Part shown: piece after piece, positions 45,283 to 53,743 of the stretch
Layout of the letters: every line of letters starts with the position of its first letter
How positions within the stretch are numbered: position 1 is the stretch's first letter
Assembly: GCF_000769915.1 (NCBI RefSeq)
Contig: NZ_JRLV01000003.1
Location: 186,001-250,000, forward strand
Reading direction: 5' to 3'
From: Flavobacterium beibuense F44-8
Lineage (GTDB): Bacteria; Bacteroidota; Bacteroidia; Flavobacteriales; Flavobacteriaceae
Length of the DNA: 64,000 nt
Translations under genes and position numbers: made by a program
The notes under the pieces: generated by a model
What the model was told of the DNA's origin: nothing
Databases searched by the model: none
Seen by the model: only the letters and a program-made list of their open reading frames with translations

Positions 45283-47631
45283 TTAGCCAATAACATCGAG
45301 CTTAGCAAAGCGGAGTAACAGCTTTTTAATTCCCCCTACTTCAAACTTTATTTCAGCCTTTTTATCTGCTCCTACCCCTTCAAGGTTAAGTACCTGCCCT
45401 TTACCAAAACGTTCGTGCATCACCACATTACCAATGTTAAGCTTACTATCGGGCATTGCAGGTCCTGATGATGCCTGAGTCGATCCGCCAGCCATAGGTT
45501 TAAGTCGGCGTATTGCCATATCCGGTTTAGGGTCGTTATCGGTAACCCATTTCGGCGGAATACCGCTTTTAGGCTTTGATAATCTTAGTTTTGATTTATC
45601 TACATCGCCAAAAATATCATTATTAATCATTGGCTTGTATCGATAGTTTGTTTCTACCGGAGTAAGGTATTCAAGAAAAACATCTGTAATTTCTTCTATA
45701 AAGCGTGAAGGCTCACTATCAACCAGTTTACCCCAACGGTATCTTGATTGTGCATAAGTAAGGTAAGCCTGATGCTCGGCACGGGTTAGTGCCACATAAA
45801 ACAGCCTACGCTCCTCTTCCAGTTCACTACGGGTATTCATACTCATGGCACTTGGGAAAAGGTCTTCCTCCATCCCCACAATAAATACATGAGGGAACTC
45901 AAGTCCTTTTGCAAGGTGAATGGTCATAAGTGCTACCCTGTCATCATCTCCGGTATCTTTATCCATATCGGTAGCCAGGGCAACATCTTCAAGAAATTCC
46001 GATAATGCTCCTCTTGCACCATCTACTTCTTTTTGTCCTTCAATAAAGTCCTTAATACCGTTAAGTAATTCTTCTATATTTTCTATACGGGCAATACCTT
46101 CGGGCGTTGCATCCTTTTTCAGTTCCTGTATAAGTCCGGTTTTCTTGGTAACATGCTCAGTAAGGTAAAAGGCATCATAACTGTCGTTAATAACCTGAAA
46201 GCTTTTTACCATGGTAACAAAATCCTGGATTTTGTTTCTTGTACCCGAATTAAGCCTTAGGTCAATCCTGTCAATGTTCTCCATTACCTCAAAAATGGAG
46301 CGTTTGTAATGGTTTGCCGCTACAGTAAGTTTTTCGATTGTAGTACCGCCAATACCCCTTGCCGGATAGTTAATAACTCGTATAAGAGCTTCCTCATCCT
46401 TAGGGTTAATAACAAGCCTTAAGTAAGCTAAAACGTCTTTAATCTCTTTCCTTTGATAGAAAGAAAGTCCACCATAAATCCTGTAAGGAATATCACGTTT
46501 CCTTAAGGCATCCTCAATAGAACGTGACTGTGCATTGGTACGGTACAGTACAGCAAAGTTCCCGTTAGGAAGCTGGTTCTGCATTTTCTGCTCAAAAATG
46601 GTACTCGCCACAAAACGCCCTTCCTCACTATCGGTAAGGCTGCGGTGTACCTTAATTTTCGGTCCGTCTTCATTAGCTGTCCATACAACCTTATCCAGTT
46701 TGGTTTTATTTTTATCTATAATGGAGTTAGCCGCTTCCACAATGTTTCGTGACGAACGGTAATTTTGCTCCAGTCGGTAGGTTTGTACGTTATCGTAATC
46801 CTTTTGGAAGTTCAGGATGTTATTAATATTTGCTCCCCTAAAAGCGTAAATACTCTGGGCATCATCCCCTACCACACAAATATTCTGGAACCTGTCAGAC
46901 AGTGCCCTTACAATAAGATACTGTGAGTGGTTTGTATCCTGATACTCATCTACCAGTATATAACGAAAACGATCCTGATATTTCATAAGTACATCAGGGA
47001 AACGGTTAAGCAACTCATTTGTACGAAGCAGAAGGTCATCAAAGTCCATTGCTCCCGCCTTAAAGCAACGCTCTACATACTGCTCGTACACCTCTCCCAT
47101 CCTTGGTTTTTTAGACATGGCATCGGCTTCCTGCAGTTCAGGATTATTGTAATAAGCTTTAACTGTAATAAGGTTATTCTTGTAATTGGAAATACGGCTT
47201 AATACCTGCTTTGGCTTGTATACATCTTTATCCAGCTGCATTTCTTTAATGATAGAAGAAATAAGGCGTACACTATCCTGACTGTCGTAAATACTAAAGT
47301 TTGACGGATAACCAAGCTTATCGGCCTCAAAACGGAGTATTTTAGCAAAAATAGAGTGGAATGTTCCCATCCACAGGTTTTTGGCCTCAGAGTTACCTAC
47401 AATACCCGCAATACGGTTTTTCATTTCACGCGCAGCCTTATTAGTAAAGGTAAGTGCCAAAATATTAAAGGCATCAACACCCTGACTCATAAGGTAAGCA
47501 ATGCGCAGTGTAAGTACCCTTGTCTTACCCGATCCTGCACCTGCAATTACAATCATAGGTCCGTCCTTTTGCAAAACCGGAGCCCTTTGCGCTTCATTTA
47601 ACTGGCTTATATACTTTTCAATTTCCGTCAT
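45283..47631 (-). CDS. uvrD: UvrD/PcrA-type DNA helicase
   Basis: A 782-residue superfamily 1A 3'-5' helicase. All motifs are present: Q-like region LNEAQRAPVL, Walker A AGAGSGKTRVLTLR, motif Ia, DEYQDTN (Walker B), VVGDDAQSIYAFRGA (III), YRLEQNYRSS, and motifs V-VI (TIHLAKGLEFPHVFIVG; VALTRAEH). The C-terminal tail carries a Tudor-like SH3 segment (VMHERFGKGQVLNLEG) that contacts RNA polymerase in PcrA/UvrD. The enzyme removes UvrC-cut strands and unwinds stalled complexes. A TTG three codons upstream is less likely than the ATG used here because of the nearby -7 box. Confidence 0.95.
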   Translation of the reverse strand: MTEIEKYISQLNEAQRAPVLQKDGPMIVIAGAGSGKTRVLTLRIAYLMSQGVDAFNILALTFTNKAAREMKNRIAGIVGNSEAKNLWMGTFHSIFAKILRFEADKLGYPSNFSIYDSQDSVRLISSIIKEMQLDKDVYKPKQVLSRISNYKNNLITVKAYYNNPELQEADAMSKKPRMGEVYEQYVERCFKAGAMDFDDLLLRTNELLNRFPDVLMKYQDRFRYILVDEYQDTNHSQYLIVRALSDRFQNICVVGDDAQSIYAFRGANINNILNFQKDYDNVQTYRLEQNYRSSRNIVEAANSIIDKNKTKLDKVVWTANEDGPKIKVHRSLTDSEEGRFVASTIFEQKMQNQLPNGNFAVLYRTNAQSRSIEDALRKRDIPYRIYGGLSFYQRKEIKDVLAYLRLVINPKDEEALIRVINYPARGIGGTTIEKLTVAANHYKRSIFEVMENIDRIDLRLNSGTRNKIQDFVTMVKSFQVINDSYDAFYLTEHVTKKTGLIQELKKDATPEGIARIENIEELLNGIKDFIEGQKEVDGARGALSEFLEDVALATDMDKDTGDDDRVALMTIHLAKGLEFPHVFIVGMEEDLFPSAMSMNTRSELEEERRLFYVALTRAEHQAYLTYAQSRYRWGKLVDSEPSRFIEEITDVFLEYLTPVETNYRYKPMINNDIFGDVDKSKLRLSKPKSGIPPKWVTDNDPKPDMAIRRLKPMAGGSTQASSGPAMPDSKLNIGNVVMHERFGKGQVLNLEGVGADKKAEIKFEVGGIKKLLLRFAKLDVIG

Positions 47632-47645
47632 AACTTCCAAAAAAG

Positions 47646-47653
47646 CAAAAATA
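47646..47653 (-). promoter_or_regulatory. Putative -7 box (TATTTTTG) of uvrD
   Basis: Fits TAnnTTTG on the minus strand, 14 bases before the ATG; leader would be very short. No clear -33. Confidence 0.4.
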
Positions 47654-47820
47654 GTTATTTTTAGTCGGTAAATAAATCTTAATTACAGTTTCACAAAGAG
47701 TGTTTTGTTAAAAATTATTCACAATAATTTTATCATACAAAAAGTATTTCATTATTTTCGCCTTTCACAATTTTATATTAACAAACTGCGTTAGTTTATT
47801 ACACCAAACTATTACTAAAC

Positions 47821-48345
47821 ATGGATTTTACAAAATTTATTGACGTACTGGCATATACACTCCCTTCAATAGTAGTAGGACTTGTAGCCTACTATTTTTT
47901 TGATGCACAACGCAAAAACGAAGAAAGCCGCCGTCGCTACCTTATTCACAAAGAAGCACAAAAAAATGCTATGCCACTGCGACTACAGGCATATGAAAGA
48001 CTGGTACTTTTCCTTGAAAGAATTAACCCTTCGAAACTGCTTATAAGAATTGCTCCCCAATCATCTAACAAACATGATTATGAAGAATATGTAATTGCTC
48101 AGATTGAGCAGGAATACGAGCACAACCTCACACAACAAATTTATGTTTCTGCCGAAAGCTGGGACATTATCACTACTGCAAAAAATGCTACTATTCAAAT
48201 GATACGCAAAACTAACATGAGCGAAAAGGTAGATAGTGCCAACAAACTAAGAGAAGTTATACTTACCGATTTGTTTGACACACAAAGCCCAAGCAGTATT
48301 GCTGTGGCTTACCTAAAAAATGAAGTAGCCGAAATGTGGCAGTAA
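47821..48345 (+). CDS. Conserved membrane-anchored protein of unknown function
   Basis: A 174-residue protein with one N-terminal membrane helix (about residues 8-27, LAYTLPSIVVGLVAYYFF) followed by a charged cytoplasmic helical domain (QRKNEESRRRYLIHKEAQKN onward) with conserved-looking stretches QAYERLVLFLERINPSKLL and LTQQIYVSAESWDII. I recall this as a Bacteroidota domain of unknown function (possibly DUF7935), without certainty. Its terminator lies just before the cobalamin riboswitch. Function unknown. Confidence 0.8.
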   Translation: MDFTKFIDVLAYTLPSIVVGLVAYYFFDAQRKNEESRRRYLIHKEAQKNAMPLRLQAYERLVLFLERINPSKLLIRIAPQSSNKHDYEEYVIAQIEQEYEHNLTQQIYVSAESWDIITTAKNATIQMIRKTNMSEKVDSANKLREVILTDLFDTQSPSSIAVAYLKNEVAEMWQ

Positions 48346-48366
48346 TGCCAACTTACAATATTTTAC

Positions 48367-48393
48367 AAGGCATTCTTTTCAGGATGCCTTTTT
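48367..48393 (+). terminator. Terminator upstream of the riboswitch
   Basis: Stem AAGGCATTC / AGGATGCCTT (one G-T pair), loop TTTTC, then T-run. It separates the preceding gene from the riboswitch transcript. Confidence 0.8.
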
Positions 48394-48397
48394 ATTT

Positions 48398-48405
48398 TAT
48401 ATTTG
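48398..48405 (+). promoter_or_regulatory. Putative -7 box (TATATTTG) of riboswitch transcript
   Basis: Fits TAnnTTTG and lies just before the first conserved riboswitch bases, so transcription would begin near 48411. No TTG at -33 (this region is the terminator stem). Confidence 0.55.
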
Positions 48406-48409
48406 CCGA

Positions 48410-48604
48410 AAGGTTTTGCTTAACGCAAATTAATAGGGAATCGTGTGTAAATCACGGGCTGTCGCGCAACTGTAAAGTACAAAACGGTTTTATCGTAGTA
48501 AACCACTGCTGCATTTAGCGGGAAGGGCGATAAAATGTACAAGCCAGGAGACCTGCCTTACTAAATAATGACTATGCTTTCGCGGTTAAAGTGACGTCCG
48601 GTAA
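48410..48604 (+). ncRNA. Cobalamin (B12) riboswitch
   Basis: Conserved core elements appear in order: AGGGAATCGTG at the start of the core, CACGGGCTGTCGCGCAACTGTAA in the middle (position 48473 onward, with the family's GCAACTGTAA), and the B12 box GCCAGGAGACCTGCC at 48543-48557. The RNA binds adenosyl- or methylcobalamin and turns off downstream genes. It lies directly upstream of the COG2102/DUF71 gene, after its own -7 box. A short hairpin ACTCC-TTTTT-GGAGT at 48609-48623 and a second CTCC at 48647-48650 can compete for the same GGAG and might be the expression platform. Confidence 0.92.
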
Positions 48605-48673
48605 TTGTACTCCTTTTTGGAGTGTAATACTGTGCCTTCATTTTATCTCCGTAAAAGCTTAAAAAATATACAC

Positions 48674-49372
48674 GTGACGGAGAACACACAAAAAACGTAT
48701 TTTAACTGGAGTAGCGGTAAAGACAGCGCACTTGCTCTTCATTACCTGTTACAGGATAAAAACTATAGTGTAGGCAGTCTGCTTACATCTGTAAATTCAC
48801 ATTATGATCGTGTTAGTATGCACGGATTACGTAAAGAACTTTTACTTCAGCAAATTGAAGCCATAGGGATACCAGGTACGACTATAGAGCTTCCGCTTCA
48901 ACCTACCAACGTGGAGTATGAAACGATTATGAGAAATAAGGTTGAACAACTAATTAGTGAAGGATACACCACTGCTGCCTTTGGCGATATTTTTTTAGAA
49001 GACCTTAAAGTATACAGGGAAAAACACCTGGAACCTTATGGTATAAAAGCAGTTTTCCCATTATGGAAAAAAGATACTAAAGAACTATTAAAGGAATTTA
49101 TAGATCTTGGCTTTAAAACCATAACGGTTTGCGTAAACGGTACGAAACTGGATAAATCATTTGTAGGTCGTGTTATAGATCACGATTTTATAAATGAACT
49201 ACCCGAAGGTGTTGATCCATGTGGTGAGAACGGAGAGTTCCATACCTTTTGCTTTGGTGCTCCTTACTTTAAAAAACCTATAGATTTTACCATAGGCGAA
49301 ACGATTTACAGAGAATACGATAACCACGGTACAAAAACCGGATACTGGTTTTGCGATTTGATTCCACAATAA
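48674..49372 (+). CDS. COG2102/DUF71 ATP-pyrophosphatase, probable B12 salvage
   Basis: A 232-residue cytoplasmic protein of the PP-loop ATP-pyrophosphatase superfamily, with the SGKDS loop (NWSSGKDSALALHYL), SMHGLRKELLLQQIEA and, near the C-terminus, GENGEFHTF. The group includes eukaryotic and archaeal Dph6 (diphthine-ammonia ligase). Bacteria lack diphthamide, and comparative work (de Crecy-Lagard and co-workers) predicted a B12-salvage role for a bacterial subgroup often under B12 riboswitches; the riboswitch here fits that. GTG at 48674 is the best start, because no ATG precedes the conserved motif; a TTG at 48605 and GTG at 48632 lie in the riboswitch platform. Annotation as diphthine-ammonia ligase is misleading here. 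Followed by a thioesterase 15 bases later. Confidence 0.85.
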   Translation: MTENTQKTYFNWSSGKDSALALHYLLQDKNYSVGSLLTSVNSHYDRVSMHGLRKELLLQQIEAIGIPGTTIELPLQPTNVEYETIMRNKVEQLISEGYTTAAFGDIFLEDLKVYREKHLEPYGIKAVFPLWKKDTKELLKEFIDLGFKTITVCVNGTKLDKSFVGRVIDHDFINELPEGVDPCGENGEFHTFCFGAPYFKKPIDFTIGETIYREYDNHGTKTGYWFCDLIPQ

Positions 49373-49387
49373 ATAACCATCATAAAT

Positions 49388-49771
49388 ATGACATCTGAAG
49401 TAAGAATAAAACTATCGGAAACCCGAATTTTTAAAGCGGTTTTCCCAAACACAACAAATCATTACGATACTCTTTTTGGAGGTACCGCCATGCACCTTAT
49501 GGACGAGGTTGCTTTTATAACTGCTACCCGCTACAGCCGTCAGCGTATGGTAACAGTAAGTAGTGACCGTATCGATTTTAAGAAACCTATCCCTGCAGGC
49601 ACCATAGTAGAGCTTATAGGAAAGGTTACCTATGTGGGAACTACCAGTCTTAAAGTACGTGTAGAAATATATGTAGAACAGATGTATGAAAACACAAGGG
49701 AAAAAGCAGTAACCGGAGAGTTTACTTTTGTCGCTATAGATGAAAATAAAGTCCCTGTAAAAATAGTTTAA
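49388..49771 (+). CDS. Acyl-CoA thioesterase (hotdog fold, YciA-like)
   Basis: A 127-residue hotdog-fold protein of the BACH/YciA type, which hydrolyses acyl-CoA to free acid and CoA as a hexamer. Motifs are NHYDTLFGGTAMHLMDEVAF (the Asn and Asp/Glu of the active site) and SSDRIDFKKPIPAGTIVELI. It lies 15 bases after the COG2102 gene and most likely shares its riboswitch-controlled message, which is unexpected for a thioesterase. A terminator follows. Confidence 0.9.
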   Translation: MTSEVRIKLSETRIFKAVFPNTTNHYDTLFGGTAMHLMDEVAFITATRYSRQRMVTVSSDRIDFKKPIPAGTIVELIGKVTYVGTTSLKVRVEIYVEQMYENTREKAVTGEFTFVAIDENKVPVKIV

Positions 49772-49773
49772 TT

Positions 49774-49805
49774 AAAAGGCATCCTTCCATCGGATGCCTT
49801 TTTTG
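49774..49805 (+). terminator. Terminator after thioesterase
   Basis: Perfect 11-base stem AAAAGGCATCC / GGATGCCTTTT with a 7-base loop, then T-run. It ends the B12-riboswitch unit. Confidence 0.9.
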
Positions 49806-49832
49806 TTTATGTTTGTTTTATAAAACATTATC

Positions 49833-50423
49833 ATGAAAAAGATATTTACTGTCTCTCTTATTTTTTTATGCCTTAGTTCGACTTTTGCCCAAAAAATATA
49901 TCATAACAAAGGTTTTGGTATTACTATCGAAATACCGCAAACCTGGTGGGAAGATAACCGTAACGGATTCCCTGCCGAAATTGAACTAAGCAAAAGCGAA
50001 CGTAAAAAAATACTGGATGACAGTAACTCGGTTTTCCTAACCCTGTTTTATGACAGAGAAACCATCAAAGAAGGTGGTAACTACATTCCTAAAATGCAGT
50101 TTAACGTAGCCAGCAATTATGAAAAAGATTTTAAAGTGTTGCTGAAAGCCACCGAGAACAACGTTAAAATACAGAAGAAATTCCAACCTGATTATAAACT
50201 GGTTAAAAAACCGAAAGAGGTAAAAATTGCAGGTATTAAGAGTATAGCCTATGTAGCTACCTACTCCATGATGGTAAACGGAAAAACTACAACCATACGT
50301 AGTTTTACCTATGTTATCCCTTATAACAATTATGTTTTTCATCTTAATTTTACCGATGAGATAAATGGAAAAGACCGCTCTAAAGAGTTTGAAGCAGCAG
50401 TAAAAACTATTAAAATAGGATAA
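49833..50423 (+). CDS. Small secreted protein of unknown function
   Basis: A 196-residue protein with a signal peptide (about residues 1-19, ending FAQ) and a beta-rich mature domain that includes HNKGFGITIEIPQTWWEDN and RSFTYVIPYNNYVFHLNF. It resembles PsbP/DUF1795-type folds, which have similar spacing of a Trp and a C-terminal Tyr/Phe strand; this is a weak resemblance. Function unknown. It begins 27 bases past the B12 unit's terminator and ends 7 bases before the small frameshifted gene. Confidence 0.75.
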   Translation: MKKIFTVSLIFLCLSSTFAQKIYHNKGFGITIEIPQTWWEDNRNGFPAEIELSKSERKKILDDSNSVFLTLFYDRETIKEGGNYIPKMQFNVASNYEKDFKVLLKATENNVKIQKKFQPDYKLVKKPKEVKIAGIKSIAYVATYSMMVNGKTTTIRSFTYVIPYNNYVFHLNFTDEINGKDRSKEFEAAVKTIKIG

Positions 50424-50430
50424 TTAACTG

Positions 50431-50687
50431 ATGGAAAATGAACTCTATAATACACAAATTACAAATAGGAAAGATTTTATTGAGTTTTTAAAACTTCTGC
50501 ATAAATACTACACCTCAAAACCGGAAGATTGGGAGAATAACACCCTCGAATCTTTTTGGAAGCATTATCTGATTATGCTGAGGATATACCTGAGTATTAT
50601 AAAAACACTAAACAGGACAGAAGCCCCGAGACTGCAGACTGGCAGGTATTTGCAGACATGCTAAAAGGTGCTATTGTTTACGAATAA
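50431..50687 (+). pseudogene. Frameshifted small gene (DUF7660-like)
   Basis: The zero frame gives 77 residues beginning MENELYNTQITNRKDF and runs into unrelated sequence. After codon 39 a shift by one base (a TTTTT run at 50553-50557 that needs one more T) gives a smooth 85-residue protein: ...TLESFLEALSDYAEDI..., then DWQVFADMLKGAIVYE and a stop at 50687. This resembles small proteins I recall as the DUF7660 family. Either a real inactivating one-base deletion, a sequencing error in the homopolymer, or a programmed -1 shift. Its start is 7 bases after the upstream secreted protein, so it was probably part of that operon. Confidence 0.65.
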
Positions 50688-50735
50688 CCTGTTAACCAAT
50701 TGTTTTTGTTATATTTATAAAAAACAAAAACAATT

Positions 50736-51566
50736 ATGACGAAAGCCTTACCGCTATTATTGCTTTTTATTTGCACTACAGTATTTTCACAAAAAACCGA
50801 TATCGTTATACTGGGAACAGACCATTTTAGTCAGATTTATAAAGAAGATAACCCTAATACTGATATCAAATCTGATAAAAGAAAAACTGAAATAAATGCA
50901 GTTATTAATTTAATTGGCAAGTACAAACCAGACTGCATTATGGTTGAGGAGCTTCCGGAAAATCAACCCGAAATAGACAGTATGTATAATCTTTATGTAA
51001 AAGGGACTTTAAATACTTCCAGCAGAAGAGAGATTTTTAATATCGCTTTTCCTATTGCAAAAAAACATAACCTAAAAAAAGTATACTGTGTTAATGCTCC
51101 CGGCGGAACTTCACAAAGCCTCTTGGATAACGGAGATAATATTGAGTTGTATAAAAACGAAACTCTGGAGCTTCGGGAAATAGTAATGGCAAAATACAAG
51201 GCTATTAATAATGGTACGCTCTCTTTTAAAGATTATCTCACTTTTCTAAACCAACCTGACACCTACAACAAAGTCTATCATTTAAAATATATTACTCCTG
51301 CCCGTGTTACTAACGGGACTTTTAAAGGTCAGGATGAAATGATTGATTCAGCATTTGTTAATACAAAATATATAGGCGCAGAGCTTACTTCTGTGTGGAA
51401 AAACAGGGATTATAAAATTTATTCCAATATTGTAACTACTCAACTAAAGGAAAAACCTAAACGTATTTTGCTTCTTATAGGTGTAGGTCATGTAGGCTCA
51501 CTTAAAAGCATTTTCAGGGATGATCCCGAATATAACTTTATAGAAGCAAATACACTTTTAAAATAA
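50736..51566 (+). CDS. Secreted DUF5694 (TraB/GumN-like) protein
   Basis: A 276-residue exported protein, signal peptide about residues 1-19 (ending FSQ). The mature part resembles the TraB/GumN superfamily: an early ILGTDHFSQ, then IMVEELPENQPE, and the C-terminal LLIGVGHVGSLKSIFRDDPEY. These conserved Glu/His positions look catalytic, and relatives have been proposed to be metal-dependent proteases; no activity is established for DUF5694. Convergent with an M1 aminopeptidase whose stop codon abuts its own. Confidence 0.82.
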   Translation: MTKALPLLLLFICTTVFSQKTDIVILGTDHFSQIYKEDNPNTDIKSDKRKTEINAVINLIGKYKPDCIMVEELPENQPEIDSMYNLYVKGTLNTSSRREIFNIAFPIAKKHNLKKVYCVNAPGGTSQSLLDNGDNIELYKNETLELREIVMAKYKAINNGTLSFKDYLTFLNQPDTYNKVYHLKYITPARVTNGTFKGQDEMIDSAFVNTKYIGAELTSVWKNRDYKIYSNIVTTQLKEKPKRILLLIGVGHVGSLKSIFRDDPEYNFIEANTLLK

Positions 51567-53639
51567 CTATTCAGCCAAAAGTAATTCCAGTCTTTGCCTT
51601 TCGTTTTCCTTAAGCTCAGGCATTATATTGGTAAATGCTTCCCTGTAGCCTTCTTCTTTAAGTAGCTTTCGTATATTATCACGTCCAAACTTAGCAAACT
51701 GCCATTTGTGATGTTTAGTGGCTCTGGCAAGATTTATAAGTACAACATCATCCTGCTTACCTATATAAATTAAATTAGACAATGCATTTTGACGGATACT
51801 ACTCTCATACTTAGGTGAGGCATAATCTTGTAATTCGGTATAATACTGCTCTTTTTTATCAGCTCTGTAATCTTTTGTGGTGTAAGCTAGGGTAAGCCAT
51901 AGTATCCTTAAATTCTTATCGTTAAACCCAACCCAGGTATCAGACATATCAAGAAACTCCCCTATCCTATCCGGGAAACGCATACTTAATACATTAAGGG
52001 CAATCTCCTTTGTTACGTACGACTCATCCTGCATAAGTGATTTGTACTCCTCAAAAAAAGCATCAGGAATAGTAACAACGGTACGGGCAACCGCCTGCCT
52101 TATTTTTATATTATCCGTTTTCATGGCAGTACGCACAATGTCGGCTTTTTCTTCAAATGGTACTTCTGCAAGCTGAAACAGTATTTCTTCTTTTAAAGGC
52201 CAAAATGCATCCGAATTCATTACTTGTGTGTACATTTCTTTACCTTCCTTAAACGGTTGGCTTTGCAGGCTGCCTATAGCAAAATACTGTTGTATAAATT
52301 TGTTTTTCTTAAGTAACTCAATTGCTTCACCAACTTCAAATTTCGGGTTTTCTAGCCAACGTTTTTTAAAAGATTCGGTATCATAGTCAGACACCTTGTT
52401 AATTTCTGCCAGAAAATCTTCTGTGCTTACATTTTGAAAAGCATACTTTTCTAAATAAGTTTTCACTGCTTTCCTAAAAGCATCATGTCCTACTCCTTCT
52501 CTTAATACATGCAGTGCCCAAGCACCTTTTTGGTAATAACTCAGGGCACTCGCTTTTTCGTTTAGTATAGGTATAGTATCGGTTTGTGATGCCTGTTGTA
52601 ACCTTTCAGCCATTTGGTACATCTCATAGTAAAAATGGTCTTCCCCATACAATTCCTGTTCAGCCAGCAGAGCATAGTAAGTCGCAAAACCTTCCTGTAA
52701 CCAGTGGTGCTCGCCCGACTTTGCCGTAATCAAATCGCCAAACCACTGGTGAGCCAGTTCATGGGCATTGACGTTTACATAAGTTCGGTCGTTAAATCCA
52801 ATGTTATCTACCACATAATCCTGTGAGAATATCGTAGAAGTTGTATTTTCCATACCGGCATATAAAAAGTCGAGCACCGGTATTTGCCTGTAAATTCCCC
52901 AGGTGTACTTCACTCCTATTTCCTTTTCAAAAAAATCGAATATCTGTTTGCTGTAACGATAAGTCGGTTCAAACTTATCCCTGTCTTCCGGACGGTAATA
53001 AAACTCTAACGGAGTACCTGAAGCCGACATCTGCTGTTGTTTTTCAAACCTACCTATAGCCATCATTAACAGGTAGCTACTCATAGGGTTTTGCATTTCA
53101 TAATTCCACTTTAGCAGATTACCCTCAGGCGACTTTCCTTTTAACTCACCATTTGCAAGTACTTCAAACCCCTCCTGAAATCCTACCGAAAGGTTAAATA
53201 CCACCTTTTCGTTCATATCGTCAAAGCTAGGTAGCCAGTGACTGGTATATTTACCCTGTCCCTGTGTCCATATTTGCAGTCCGTCTCCCTCTCCCACAAA
53301 ATAAAGCGTTTGTTTAGGCTGTGCCGTATAATCAAACTCTAAAGTGTTTTTTCCTTTTTTATAGCCTTTGTACAGCTTTAAGGCATGTGGAGCATCTACA
53401 AAACCTGCTTTCTTACCATTTATAGTAACATTGGTATAATCCATATCATGGGCATCAATGGTAATGGTATCGGTTTTTTCAAGCAAATCAAAGGTATACT
53501 TCACCTTGCCCAAAATCTTTTTATGAGGTACATCAAAAGTAAGATAGGCATTAAGGGTTTTAAAATCGGCTTTTTTGTATTGCTGGGCAAAGCCCGAAAA
53601 GCTCAGTAAAAGTATAGTGACAGAAATGTAGTTTTTCAT
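51567..53639 (-). CDS. Secreted M1-family aminopeptidase
   Basis: A 690-residue exported zinc aminopeptidase. The signal peptide ends FAQ near residue 19. Domain order: N-terminal beta domain (residues about 20-190), catalytic gluzincin domain with YAGMENTTST (the GxMEN exopeptidase motif), HELAHQWFGDL and the third zinc ligand in WLQEGFATYY (HExxH-x18-E), then a helical HEAT-like C-terminal half. It trims N-terminal residues from peptides in the periplasm. No neighbour on its strand; the stop codon touches the stop of the converging DUF5694 gene. It is the second active M1 enzyme in the window. Confidence 0.94.
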   Translation of the reverse strand: MKNYISVTILLLSFSGFAQQYKKADFKTLNAYLTFDVPHKKILGKVKYTFDLLEKTDTITIDAHDMDYTNVTINGKKAGFVDAPHALKLYKGYKKGKNTLEFDYTAQPKQTLYFVGEGDGLQIWTQGQGKYTSHWLPSFDDMNEKVVFNLSVGFQEGFEVLANGELKGKSPEGNLLKWNYEMQNPMSSYLLMMAIGRFEKQQQMSASGTPLEFYYRPEDRDKFEPTYRYSKQIFDFFEKEIGVKYTWGIYRQIPVLDFLYAGMENTTSTIFSQDYVVDNIGFNDRTYVNVNAHELAHQWFGDLITAKSGEHHWLQEGFATYYALLAEQELYGEDHFYYEMYQMAERLQQASQTDTIPILNEKASALSYYQKGAWALHVLREGVGHDAFRKAVKTYLEKYAFQNVSTEDFLAEINKVSDYDTESFKKRWLENPKFEVGEAIELLKKNKFIQQYFAIGSLQSQPFKEGKEMYTQVMNSDAFWPLKEEILFQLAEVPFEEKADIVRTAMKTDNIKIRQAVARTVVTIPDAFFEEYKSLMQDESYVTKEIALNVLSMRFPDRIGEFLDMSDTWVGFNDKNLRILWLTLAYTTKDYRADKKEQYYTELQDYASPKYESSIRQNALSNLIYIGKQDDVVLINLARATKHHKWQFAKFGRDNIRKLLKEEGYREAFTNIMPELKENERQRLELLLAE

Positions 53640-53743
53640 AGAAAATCAAAGTATTTATACAAAACTAATAAATGCCTACATATATTACACTTTAATTTTA
53701 TCGAATAAGTTTTATCTTCGTAACTCAATCCTTACAATTAAAA

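Noticed and set aside
48336-48518. Open frame of 60 codons across the riboswitch
   Set aside because: It overlaps the cobalamin riboswitch core, which explains the sequence; codon pattern is not coding.
48674-49372. Diphthine-ammonia ligase function
   Set aside because: Bacteria have no diphthamide; the riboswitch points to corrinoid metabolism instead.
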